Positions 33,468 to 41,923 of a stretch of DNA of 64,000 nt are shown in pieces; position 1 is the stretch's first letter, and every line of letters begins with the position of its first letter. The stretch is taken from the NCBI RefSeq assembly GCF_014267175.1, contig NZ_JACMTR010000002.1, forward strand, positions 5,853,501-5,917,500. The letters are read 5' to 3'. A program made the position numbers and the translations under genes. Below the pieces are notes generated by a model, which searched no databases, was not told where the DNA came from, and worked only from the letters and a program-made list of their open reading frames with translations. Source of the stretch: Pseudonocardia sp. C8 (lineage in GTDB: Bacteria > Actinomycetota > Actinomycetes > Mycobacteriales > Pseudonocardiaceae).

Positions 33468-35800
33468 ACGTGCGCGGGGTCGCCGGCCGGATCGCGCTCG
33501 CCGTCCTGCTGCTGGTCGCGGGCTCGGTGATCGCCGGACCGTTCCTCGCTCCCTGGGATCCGGCGGCGAGCGTCGGCGTGCCGTACGACCTCCCGTCGGC
33601 GGCGCACCTGCTGGGGACCGATCGGCTGGGCCGCGACGTGCTCTCCCGGCTGCTGCACGGCGGCTGGAGGCTGATGCTGATCACCGCGGCTGCGCTGGGT
33701 CTCGCCTATGCGGTCGGGTTCCCGGCTGGGTTGGTGGCCGGGCTGCGGCGGGCCGTCGACGGCTGGGTGATGCGCCCGGTCGACGTGCTCGTCGTCGTGC
33801 CGTGGTTCCTGCTGCTGGCGGTGCTCGCGACGGTCGCCGGTCGCGGTGCCCCCGCCCTGGTCGCGGCCGGTGCGCTCACCGCGTTGCCCTGGGTGGTGAA
33901 GGTGGTCCGTGGCGCGACCGTGGAAGAGGCCTCGGCCGGGTATGTCGAGGCCGCAGAAGCCCGGGCGGAACCGCTGTGGCGCGTTGCCGTCCACGAGGTC
34001 GCTCCGAACGTGGCGCCGGTCGTCGTCGCCGATGCGGGAATGCGGCTGACCGCCACGCTCTCGGTGGTCACGGCCGGGGGGTACCTCGGGCTCGGTCTGC
34101 CTCCGAACACCCCGGACTGGGCGCTCGAGATCGCCGCGAACCAGGGCGGGCTCACCGTGCAGCCGTGGGCCGTGCTCGGCCCGGCATCGATGATCGTGCT
34201 GCTCGTGGTCTCCGTGAACCTGGTGGCCGACTCCAGCCCGGTACGCCGAGCGGCCCAGCGGCCGGCTCGGCCGGCGGGTCCACGGGTGACCGGAGGACCG
34301 GACGCCCTGGTGGCGGAGCTGCTGACGGTTCACGACGAGGACGGGAACGAGCTGCTGCGCGGGGTGGATCTCGCCGTCGGGCCCGGCCGGGGACTCGCCG
34401 TGGTCGGCTCGTCGGGCTCGGGCAAGAGCACCCTGGTCCGTGCCGTGGTGGGCGCGCTGGCTCCCGGACTCCGTACGGGTGGCCGGGTCCGGATGAGCGC
34501 CGTGCCCGGCAGGAGAACGGTCGGGTGGGTCCCGCAGGACCCTGCGCTCGGCCTGAGCGCAGGGATGCGGATCGGAACCCAGATCCGGGACGTCCTCCGC
34601 GCGCACGGTCAGCCCGTCACCCGGGCCACGGTGTCCGCGACGCTACGCGGAGTCGGGCTACCGGACGATCCGACCTTCGCCCGCCGGTACCCGTACCAGC
34701 TCTCCGGCGGTCAACAGCAGCGGGTGATGGTGGCGCTCGCGCTCATCGGCGACCCGGGCCTGCTGGTACTCGACGAGCCGACGACCGGGCTGGACCCGGG
34801 TGCCGCGGAGCGCATCGTCGACCTGATCCGGCAACGCCGCACCCGAGGTACGGCGCTGCTGATCGTCACCCACGACCTGGAGCCGGTGCGTCACCTGGTC
34901 GACGACGTGCTCACCGTCGACGACGGTCGCGCGTGCCGGCGGCCGCCGACCGCGCTCGAGATGCGGCCGGTCGCCGGGAACACCAACCGCCCGGGCCTCC
35001 CGTTGCTCCGGGCACGCGGCCTGGCCGCCGCATACGGCCGGCAGCCCGTCCTCGACGGGGTGGACCTCGACATCGGGGTCGGGGAGTGCCTGGGGCTGAT
35101 CGGCAACTCGGGGGCGGGCAAGTCGACGGTGGCGCGCTGCCTCGTCGGACTGCATCGACCGCTCAGCGGCACGATCAGCCTCGCCGGCGAGGCGCTGGCT
35201 CCGCACGCCAGCGGGCGGACACCGGCTCAGCGGGGCGCGATCCAGTACGTGTTCCAGAACCCCGCCCGCTCGTTGAACCCCCGCCGGACCGTGGCCGAGG
35301 AACTCGCGGCGCCGATCCGAACCTTCGGAACGGCCGTCACACCGGGGGACCTGCTCGACCGGGTCGGCCTGAGTACCGGGCTGCTCCACCGGCGCACCGA
35401 CCAGCTCTCGGGCGGGCAGCAGCAACGGGTGGCGTTGGCCCGGGCACTCGGGACCGGACCGACCCTGCTGATCTGCGACGAGATCGTCTCCTCGCTGGAC
35501 CCGGCGAACCGCCGGGCGATCCTGGACCTCCTGCGCACACAGCTCGACGCCGGCGGGCCGGCCGTGCTGTTCATCAGCCACGACCGAGAAGCCGTCGACA
35601 CGCTCACCGACAGCGTGCTGGTCATGACCGGGGGACGGCCGGTCTCGGGCGTGTCGCCGGAAGGGTCGGCAGATGCCCGGGAGAGCTTCATCAGTGTCTC
35701 GGACTGCACCACTGACGACCCCGTGGGTGCTGATCGCTTCGGGGCCGCGCCGCCTACAGGACTTCCACGGTCGCCGAGTGATGCACGGTGCCGGGGGTGA
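33464..35800 (+). CDS. Three-part fusion: DppC-type permease plus two ABC ATPase domains
   Basis: In one 778-residue chain, residues ~1-265 form a DppC-type permease (HLLGTDRLGRDVLSRLLHGG; EAA loop GYVEAAEARAEPLWRVAVHEV). Residues ~285-500 are an ATPase with Walker A VGSSGSGKST, signature LSGGQQQR and Walker B LLVLDEPT. Residues ~515-740 are a second ATPase with IGNSGAGKST, LSGGQQQR and LLICDEI. These parts are normally three proteins (DppC, DppD, DppF). The second Walker B has DEI, with the catalytic Glu kept. The last ~45 residues are low-complexity and overlap the convergent MOSC gene by 47 bases. With the binding protein and DppB it completes an importer. Confidence 0.92.
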   Translation: MNVRGVAGRIALAVLLLVAGSVIAGPFLAPWDPAASVGVPYDLPSAAHLLGTDRLGRDVLSRLLHGGWRLMLITAAALGLAYAVGFPAGLVAGLRRAVDGWVMRPVDVLVVVPWFLLLAVLATVAGRGAPALVAAGALTALPWVVKVVRGATVEEASAGYVEAAEARAEPLWRVAVHEVAPNVAPVVVADAGMRLTATLSVVTAGGYLGLGLPPNTPDWALEIAANQGGLTVQPWAVLGPASMIVLLVVSVNLVADSSPVRRAAQRPARPAGPRVTGGPDALVAELLTVHDEDGNELLRGVDLAVGPGRGLAVVGSSGSGKSTLVRAVVGALAPGLRTGGRVRMSAVPGRRTVGWVPQDPALGLSAGMRIGTQIRDVLRAHGQPVTRATVSATLRGVGLPDDPTFARRYPYQLSGGQQQRVMVALALIGDPGLLVLDEPTTGLDPGAAERIVDLIRQRRTRGTALLIVTHDLEPVRHLVDDVLTVDDGRACRRPPTALEMRPVAGNTNRPGLPLLRARGLAAAYGRQPVLDGVDLDIGVGECLGLIGNSGAGKSTVARCLVGLHRPLSGTISLAGEALAPHASGRTPAQRGAIQYVFQNPARSLNPRRTVAEELAAPIRTFGTAVTPGDLLDRVGLSTGLLHRRTDQLSGGQQQRVALARALGTGPTLLICDEIVSSLDPANRRAILDLLRTQLDAGGPAVLFISHDREAVDTLTDSVLVMTGGRPVSGVSPEGSADARESFISVSDCTTDDPVGADRFGAAPPTGLPRSPSDARCRG

Positions 35801-36566
35801 CGACTCCGGCATAGACGCCCGCACAAGGGAGAGTCCCGAAACCGGGAACATCGACCAGATTGTCGGCGATCAGCTTTCGGGTCGCGTGGGGTGCTCGCGG
35901 CAATTCACCGTGTTGCAGCGTGGGGACTGCGCAGCGCGGTGTCGGGATGAGGCCGGTGAGTACGGTTGTGCATCCACGACTGCTGATACGCAGTTCTCGC
36001 CCTGGCCAGTCGTTCTCGATGAACGGCCGGGTACCGTGCGGTGTTTCCAGCACCAAGTTGGGCCGGTACCGATCCATTTCCGTTCCGATGGCCTCGAGGG
36101 TCGCGGTCGTGATGAGATGCACCGGCGCGTAGTCGACGAAGTTCGTCCCGGTGGTCCCTTGACCGATCTCCAAGGTCTGGGCGTCGACCTCGGCATCGAG
36201 GCCGTGGTCGAGGACGTCCTCCGGTGCCGGCCGTTCCACCGACCCGCCGGCAGGGCGCTCGGACGCCATCCGCACGGACCGTCCGAGCGCCGAGGACAGT
36301 TCTGCGTCGGCTTCGGCGCTCCCCACTTCCAGCTCGTACCCGGCCGGAGACGTCATCACGGCTCGCCCGTCGCGGACCGCGGCAGAATAGAGCAGGAGGT
36401 CGCGCCAGTACCGGGGCTGCTTGGCGGTCGCCACCATGCCGGTTTCGGTGTCGATCAGAGCGAACTCACGATCGTGCTCGATCCCCGTGGCCGTGAGGAC
36501 CGCGTGTTCGAGGTCCTCGCCGAGCATCGACTTCACAGGGTAGCGCCGAATAGCAATGACCTTCAC
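35754..36566 (-). CDS. MOSC-domain protein
   Basis: This protein of about 270 residues has an N-terminal MOSC_N barrel (VIAIRRYPVKSMLGEDLEHAVLT) and a C-terminal MOSC domain with the conserved cysteine in IPTPRCAVPT and RPNLVLETPHG. MOSC proteins handle sulfur or N-oxygenated groups with a molybdenum cofactor (mARC/YiiM-like). The GTG at 36566 has GGAGGAGGT close upstream; the longer frame is not needed. It is convergent with the transporter fusion and overlaps its 3' end. Confidence 0.85.
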   Translation of the reverse strand: MKVIAIRRYPVKSMLGEDLEHAVLTATGIEHDREFALIDTETGMVATAKQPRYWRDLLLYSAAVRDGRAVMTSPAGYELEVGSAEADAELSSALGRSVRMASERPAGGSVERPAPEDVLDHGLDAEVDAQTLEIGQGTTGTNFVDYAPVHLITTATLEAIGTEMDRYRPNLVLETPHGTRPFIENDWPGRELRISSRGCTTVLTGLIPTPRCAVPTLQHGELPRAPHATRKLIADNLVDVPGFGTLPCAGVYAGVVTPGTVHHSATVEVL

Positions 36567-37008
36567 AGTACCTCCTCCGCGCACCGCGTATTTCAACTGC
36601 ACGAACAGATCCCCGGTGCACACGTGGGCCGGCCGGACGACACCAGCTGCTGGTACGTGGCGACGTCGACTGGTGTCCGCCCGGTTCGGACGTTTGGACT
36701 AGTCGACCAGATGCCGACCGACCCTGCTGGTACAAGTTTTGTACCAGCTGCGGTCCGGTCGTTCTCGTACCGTGTACCGGTATGCGCTGCGGGCACGCAG
36801 GGAAGGCAGGCCGAACGAACCTCGCTCCTGCCGGACGCGTGGCCGGGCCCCGCCAGGGTCGATCCCGGGTAGTGGCCGAACAGGCGAAGCTCAGCGATCT
36901 CTTCGTCCACACGAAGATCCAGGAAACGACCCGTCAAGAGTTGTGCCAACGCCTCGTTCCGGATCCATCTCTCGCGAGGTGTAAGGCCACGAGATTCGGA
37001 GGCAGTCC
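36567..37008. promoter_or_regulatory. 442-base divergent region before the DUF1326 operon
   Basis: No gene is supported; the open frames here lack ribosome sites and protein-like composition. It holds the MOSC promoter on the left strand, the rightward promoter of the DUF1326 operon, and the palindrome at 36726-36748. Confidence 0.4.
36726..36748. promoter_or_regulatory. Palindrome upstream of the DUF1326 operon
   Basis: GCTGGTACAA and TTGTACCAGC are exact arms around GTT. A GTAC pair spaced this way fits a dimeric winged-helix repressor; the HxlR gene at the end of this cluster is the nearest candidate. Confidence 0.6.
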
Positions 37009-37659
37009 ATGACCGCTACGGAAGCCCGGACCCGCTGGCACATCAAGGGGCAGTGGTTCGACATTTGCAGCTGCAACATGCCGTGTGGCTGCACGATGGC
37101 GCAACCGCCGACCGACAACGTGTGTTACGGAACGCTGGTCTACCAGATCGACGAAGGTCACTTCGGTGACGTCGACATGGCGGGTCTCACCGTCGTCACG
37201 GTAGGCAAGATCGAGAGTGAGAATCTGTGGGACGATTCCAAGCCCAGGAACGGAACGTACGACCTCATCGTTCCAGATCGGGCGACACCCGAACAACGTG
37301 ATGCCATCGAGCGTCTGTGGACCGGTCGAGAAGGCGGCTGGATCGCCAACCTGGTCGGAATCCTCGGAACGCTGCGCAACAAGTTCGTGGCTTCGGTCGA
37401 GTCTCGCATCGAGGACGACTTGGGGCGCTGGACCATCGATGTGCCAGGCCTGGTCAGTGGCGCCGTCGTAGCGCTGACGGGCCCGACGACCCCACCGGGT
37501 CAGCGGGTCCAGACGTTCAACCCACCCGGAGCCGAGACCGGCGGCTCGCCTGCCACCTGGGGCGTGCCGACGAAGATGGAGCTCATCGATTTCGGTGTTC
37601 TCGGCGAGTGGGAGGCAAGATCGAGCAAGCACATCCCGTTCGACTGGTCCGACGGCTGA
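37009..37659 (+). CDS. DUF1326-family protein
   Basis: This 216-residue protein has the DUF1326 N-terminal signature GQWFDICSCNMPCGCTMAQPPTDNVCYG, with clustered cysteines that could bind a metal. The family has no established function and typically lies beside a DUF2182 membrane protein, as here. The ATG at 37009 follows GGAGGCAGTCC. Its stop overlaps the next start (TGATG). Confidence 0.88.
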   Translation: MTATEARTRWHIKGQWFDICSCNMPCGCTMAQPPTDNVCYGTLVYQIDEGHFGDVDMAGLTVVTVGKIESENLWDDSKPRNGTYDLIVPDRATPEQRDAIERLWTGREGGWIANLVGILGTLRNKFVASVESRIEDDLGRWTIDVPGLVSGAVVALTGPTTPPGQRVQTFNPPGAETGGSPATWGVPTKMELIDFGVLGEWEARSSKHIPFDWSDG

Positions 37660-38507
37660 TGGGGCAGCCTCCCGCACGGTCTCGACCGAGGGGCACGACC
37701 GGCAGGACGACCAGCTACGTGGCCATGATGTCCGTACTGGTCGGCTTGGCCGCGGTCTCCGGGCTGGCCTGTTGGTGGTATGTCACTGAACAGCGCCACG
37801 CTCATGGTACCGAGCTGTCCCTGGCCGCGTTGGGTCGATATCTCATCATGTGGTCGACGATGATGGCTGCAATGATGCTGCCCACGGTGCATCGCACGAC
37901 GATCCTCTATGTTCGCGCGATTCGTGACCAGACTCCATCGAAGGCATGGTCCGTCCGACTCGGTGCCTTACTGTTCGGATACCTGGTCATCTGGTCGCTG
38001 ATCGGTGTGCCGGTCTACTTCGTCAACGTCGTCGTCCAGAAAGTGATCCCCAACGACACCCACGCGATGGCGTGGTTCACCGCGGCCCTCCTCGTTGCCG
38101 GGGGACTCTTCCAGTTCTCGACGCTCAAGGAACGCTGCTTGAGGCATTGCCAGTCCCCGGTCGGCTTCGTGGCCGAGTACATGACGCGAACCAGCTGGGA
38201 TCGCGATCTTCGCGCCGGGATCGCACACGGTGTGACGTGCCTGGGATGTTGTACGGCGATGGTCGTCGTGCTGATCGCCGTCGGTACCATGTCCCTGCCC
38301 GCGATGATCGTTCTGGGGGTCATCGCCATGATCGAGAAGACGTGGGCCAGGGGAGCCGCATTCAGCCGGATCATGGGTGTGGGTCTGATCCTCTACGCCG
38401 CCGTCATCGTGGTGAACCCGCAATGGTCGCCGGCGCCGTTCGGGGACACCGGCGATCACGCTCCGGTGTCCGTCGGTCACCACCACCATCAGAATGGCTA
38501 CGGATGA
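37659..38507 (+). CDS. DUF2182-family polytopic membrane protein
   Basis: This 282-residue protein has about seven hydrophobic segments and the DUF2182 core LGRYLIMWSTMMAAMMLPTV, FQFSTLKERCLRHCQSP and GIAHGVTCLGCCTAMV. The C-terminus is histidine-rich (GDHAPVSVGHHHHQ). The family is called a predicted metal-binding integral membrane protein; the role is unknown. It is coupled to DUF1326 by a TGATG overlap, so the two probably form one complex. Confidence 0.88.
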   Translation: MGQPPARSRPRGTTGRTTSYVAMMSVLVGLAAVSGLACWWYVTEQRHAHGTELSLAALGRYLIMWSTMMAAMMLPTVHRTTILYVRAIRDQTPSKAWSVRLGALLFGYLVIWSLIGVPVYFVNVVVQKVIPNDTHAMAWFTAALLVAGGLFQFSTLKERCLRHCQSPVGFVAEYMTRTSWDRDLRAGIAHGVTCLGCCTAMVVVLIAVGTMSLPAMIVLGVIAMIEKTWARGAAFSRIMGVGLILYAAVIVVNPQWSPAPFGDTGDHAPVSVGHHHHQNGYG

Positions 38508-38653
38508 TCGTCGACGTGACAATGGCCGTGCCGGGCCGTTGACGGGATGGGGCCCGCGTTACAGGCCGACAGCGATGAAACGAAGCACGAGATCTCGGTT
38601 TGGGTCGGCGGCGATGGTCCGTCCTGGCGTCGACCACCGGTGAGGAAAAGCGA

Positions 38654-39613
38654 ATGACCGCACGCGAAGCGAATTCTGGCGAGCTGGAACTGGTCATCTC
38701 CGAGAAGTCCGTACCGGCGCACGGGGTGGTCGGACTGACATTGGAGAGTCCCGATCGTGGCATCCTGCCGGAGTGGTCCGCGGGCGCACACATCGACGTC
38801 CTCCTGCCCGGAGGTGTCGTGCGTCAATACTCGCTCTGCGGGGAGCCCGGCGATCGGACACGGTGGCAGATCGCAGTTCTGCGCGTACCTGACGGGCGCG
38901 GAGGTTCGGCCGTCGTGCATGATGAGCTCGCCGTGGGGGACCGGCTGCAGGTTCGTGGGCCTCGAAACAACTTTCAGCTGATCGCGGCCGACGAGTACGT
39001 CTTCGTCGCGGGTGGGATCGGTATCACGCCGTTCCTGCCGATGCTCGCCGATGTCGCCAGCCGTGGTGCGGCGTGGAAGATCATGTACGGCGGGCGGACC
39101 CGCGCGTCGATGGCGTTCCGCGAGGAGCTACGTGCTCGCTACGGCGAGCACGTACAGCTCCACCCGCAGGACGAGTGTGGAATGCTCGATCTCGATTCGA
39201 TCTTCGAGAAGATTCCGAGCGGAGCGGCTGTGTACTGCTGTGGCCCGGAAGCGCTCATTGCGGCCACGGAGGAGCGGGCAGCAGATCGGCGTGACGTCGT
39301 CCTCCGCACCGAGCGATTCTCGGCCCTGGCTGCCGAAGGAGAGCATGGGGAGTTCGAGGTGGAGTGCACCCAGTCCGGGGTGACGCTGACAGTCCCTCCC
39401 GGCCGATCCATTCTCGATGTCGCCGAGGAGGCCGGCATCGCGGCGTTCTCGTCCTGCCGGGAAGGTACGTGTGGTTCCTGCGAGACTCCGGTGCTCAGCG
39501 GAACCGTCGAGCACCATGACGTCATTCTCACCGATGACGAGCGCGCGGCGAACGACAGAATGATGATCTGTGTGTCCCGGGCTACCGGGGACAGGCTCGT
39601 CATCGACCTCTGA
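38654..39613 (+). CDS. Phthalate-dioxygenase-reductase-type FMN/[2Fe-2S] reductase
   Basis: This 319-residue reductase has an N-terminal flavin domain (RQYSLCGEP), an NAD domain (YVFVAGGIGITPFLPML, YCCGPEALI) and a C-terminal plant-type [2Fe-2S] domain with C-x4-C-x2-C (SCREGTCGSCET) and the distal Cys in MMICVSRA. It is of the VanB/phthalate dioxygenase reductase type and delivers electrons from NAD(P)H, normally to a Rieske oxygenase. No oxygenase is in the window, so its partner may be elsewhere or may be the DUF1326-DUF2182 pair. The ATG at 38654 follows GAGGAAA. Confidence 0.9.
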   Translation: MTAREANSGELELVISEKSVPAHGVVGLTLESPDRGILPEWSAGAHIDVLLPGGVVRQYSLCGEPGDRTRWQIAVLRVPDGRGGSAVVHDELAVGDRLQVRGPRNNFQLIAADEYVFVAGGIGITPFLPMLADVASRGAAWKIMYGGRTRASMAFREELRARYGEHVQLHPQDECGMLDLDSIFEKIPSGAAVYCCGPEALIAATEERAADRRDVVLRTERFSALAAEGEHGEFEVECTQSGVTLTVPPGRSILDVAEEAGIAAFSSCREGTCGSCETPVLSGTVEHHDVILTDDERAANDRMMICVSRATGDRLVIDL

Positions 39614-39734
39614 GAGCCGATGCGGCGGGCGGGCCCGGAACGGATCACCGGGAATCCGGTCCACTGCGGCCGAGGCCTTCACGACGGCGCACGTCGGCGT
39701 CGGTGAACTGAGCGTCTCCGACACGCTCACAATC

Positions 39735-40439
39735 ATGTACGATCATCCGGTGAGCATGTCCCCGGAGTATTGCCCCATCTCGATCGGTTCTGCAATTCTC
39801 GCCGAGCGATGGAACATTCTGATTATTCGCGAGTTGCTGGCGGGTCATCATACGTTCAACAGCATCCACCGTGGCTTACCCGGATTGTCCCGGACGTTGC
39901 TCAGTAGCCGGCTGCGTTCCTTGCAGCGGAGCGGGCTCGTCGAGCCGCTCGCCCCAGGTGAACCAGGCGAGCCAGGTCGTACCGGCTATGCGCTGACCAG
40001 GGCCGGCGCGGAGCTGGAGCAGATACTGGACGAGATAGGGCGCTGGGCCGTGCGATGGCATTTTCCGGAGCCTCGGCCGGACCAGCTGAGACCTCACCTG
40101 CTTCTGTGGAGAATTCGGAACAGCCTTGCCCACGAGTGCCTTCCCGGCCGGCGGGTCGTCGTCGAGTTCATTTTCGACGGGGAGCGTGAAGAGCGAGGCT
40201 GGTTGATCCTGAACGGAGCGGACTCGTCCGCCTGCGTCTCGGCCCCGATGTTCGATGTCGACATCTATGCCCGCGGACTTTCCAGCGTGTGGCACGAGGT
40301 GTACAACGGACACCGTAACCTTCATGATTCGCTGGAAGACGGGAAGATCGAACTTCTGGGTGACGCCTCCCTGCTGGATGAGTTCCCGAAATGGATTCAG
40401 GTCGGCCGGTTCGCCGATTATGTGGCGTCGCAGCGTTGA
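39735..40439 (+). CDS. HxlR-family regulator with C-terminal SCP2-like domain
   Basis: This regulator of about 234 residues is a paralogue of the one at 24410-25135. The winged helix reads EYCPISIGSAILAERWNILIIRELLAGHHTFNSIHRGLPGLSRTLLSSRLRSLQRSGLV. The C-terminal ~110 residues are the small SCP2-like part. Starts at 39735, 39750 (GTG) and 39756 are possible, none with a ribosome site, so the transcript may be nearly leaderless. It is the last rightward gene of the DUF1326 cluster and may regulate it. Confidence 0.83.
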   Translation: MYDHPVSMSPEYCPISIGSAILAERWNILIIRELLAGHHTFNSIHRGLPGLSRTLLSSRLRSLQRSGLVEPLAPGEPGEPGRTGYALTRAGAELEQILDEIGRWAVRWHFPEPRPDQLRPHLLLWRIRNSLAHECLPGRRVVVEFIFDGEREERGWLILNGADSSACVSAPMFDVDIYARGLSSVWHEVYNGHRNLHDSLEDGKIELLGDASLLDEFPKWIQVGRFADYVASQR

Positions 40440-40445
40440 CTCGTA

Positions 40446-41510
40446 CTACAGCGTGGTGAGGACGTCGAAGTCGTAGCCGTCGGCGCGGGCGAGGTGGACG
40501 GCCTGGCGGCCCTGGTCGAGGGTTTCACTGCTGAGGGTCACGGTGCCGCGGGGGCCTTCGTAGGAGACCGGGGTTTCCGCGTTCGCCGCTGCGATGTCCG
40601 CGGTCCGGGTGGATCCGGCCGCGGCGGTGAGCGAGACGAGGGCGAGGACGCCTTCGTAGCAGGACTCGGCGGCGTTGTTGAGCGCGGGCGCGTCCGGGCC
40701 GTGGCGGTGGATGTAGGCGGACATGAAGTCGAGTGCCGAGGCGGTGGCCAGGGAGTTGAAGTAGGCGGCGGCGACGTAGAGGTCGGCGGTGCCTTCGGCG
40801 CCGGTGGCGAGCAGCATGTTCTCTTCCATGAGCGGGGTGAAGCGGGGCATGACGGTGTCGAGGCCGGCTTCGGCGAACTGGCGGTTGAACATGACGGCGT
40901 CCTGGCCGACGAGCAGCATGAGGACGCCGTCGGCGTCGCTGCGGGCGATGTCGACGAGGGTGGTGGTGAAGTCGCGGCAGCCGTAGGAGACGAAGGCTTC
41001 GTGGACGACCTCGATCCCGGCGGTGCGGGCGTAGTCGCGGATCCGGGTGGCGGTGCGGCGGGGCCAGACGTAGTTGGCGCCGACCAGTGCCCAGCGGTGG
41101 ACGGCGGCGTGGTCGCGCATCCAGGTCAGGGCGGGGGCGATCTGCAGGGCGGGGACCTCGCCGCTGGTGTAGACGCCGGTGGGGATGGGGCCGCCTTCGT
41201 AGAGGGAGGTGTAGACGTAGGGTGCGCGGCCGCGCAGGACGGGGGCGAGTGCCTCGCGGACGCTGGAGATGTGCCAGCCGGTGACGGCGTCGAGGCGGCG
41301 GCGTTCGAGCAGGTCGTGGACGGTGCGCCGGATCTCGGGCAGGGGTGCGCCGGCGTCGACGACCTCGAACACGAGCTCGCGGCCGAGTACGCCGCCGGCG
41401 GCGTTCACCTCGGCTGCGGCGAGCTCGGCGACCGCCTCGCAGGACGGTCCGAAGATCCCGCCGGGTCCCTGAAGCGGGATGGCGAGCCCGACGCGAAACG
41501 GCTCCTCCAC
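40446..41510 (-). CDS. AmiC-like amide-sensor/urea-type binding protein without signal peptide
   Basis: This protein of about 354 residues is a type I periplasmic-binding fold of the urea/short-chain-amide group. Features are VGLAIPLQGPGGIFGPSCEAVAELAAAEVNAAGGVLGRELVF, GWHISSVREAL, YVYTSLYEGG, WALVGANYVWPR and the late ESCYEGVLALV. It starts at a GTG (41510) with GAGGAGG upstream and has no signal peptide, so it stays in the cytoplasm like AmiC, the amide sensor that controls AmiR. It is divergent from a formamidase gene, which supports an amide-sensing role. It is a paralogue of the protein at 47127-48194. No AmiR-like (ANTAR) protein is nearby. Confidence 0.85.
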   Translation of the reverse strand: MEEPFRVGLAIPLQGPGGIFGPSCEAVAELAAAEVNAAGGVLGRELVFEVVDAGAPLPEIRRTVHDLLERRRLDAVTGWHISSVREALAPVLRGRAPYVYTSLYEGGPIPTGVYTSGEVPALQIAPALTWMRDHAAVHRWALVGANYVWPRRTATRIRDYARTAGIEVVHEAFVSYGCRDFTTTLVDIARSDADGVLMLLVGQDAVMFNRQFAEAGLDTVMPRFTPLMEENMLLATGAEGTADLYVAAAYFNSLATASALDFMSAYIHRHGPDAPALNNAAESCYEGVLALVSLTAAAGSTRTADIAAANAETPVSYEGPRGTVTLSSETLDQGRQAVHLARADGYDFDVLTTL

Positions 41511-41923
41511 GCGGACCTCCTCGTCCTGGCGAGTGAGCTGGAGACGTTCGTCTCCATATCGAACTATTGTACTCCGCGCATGAGATCGCAAGTCTGCGAG
41601 TGGCCTCGAGCGACCGACCCATGGCGGGGCCGTGATCGATCCCCGTTCGACCGATCGCGGAGGCGGGTTCACGTGCGACGGAGCCGTCCACGAGTCGTGT
41701 CGTCGCCTCACCTGGCAGTCGAGCAGTGATGGAGCATGCGCGACCCCGGGAGCCGACGCGGTGCGTCGGTCCCGGACCTCGGGCGCGCCTGGCGTGCGCC
41801 GGCTCCGAGCACGGCGCGGGACGTCGTGCAGAACGACGTAGAGCCGTGTTGACATTATTCCATCTGGAAGTACTCTGTGGCTCAGCCGTGCGCACCCACA
41901 CCGCACCCCTACGGAGGACGACG
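41511..41923. promoter_or_regulatory. 413-base divergent region between AmiC-like and formamidase genes
   Basis: It holds the rightward formamidase promoter (41849-41876) and a leftward AT-rich -10-like patch near 41565-41575 (TACAAT on the lower strand) for the AmiC-like gene. No gene is supported in between. Confidence 0.5.
41849..41876 (+). promoter_or_regulatory. Formamidase promoter with GGAAGTA half-site
   Basis: TTGACA (41849-41854) and TACTCT (41871-41876) are 16 bases apart. The spacer holds TTCCATCTGGAA, a short palindrome continued as TGGAAGTAC, which resembles half-sites before the X1 and LuxR genes. Confidence 0.65.

Noticed and set aside
36593..36949. 118-codon leftward open frame upstream of MOSC
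   Set aside because: It crosses the palindrome at 36726 and has no recognisable domain or ribosome site.
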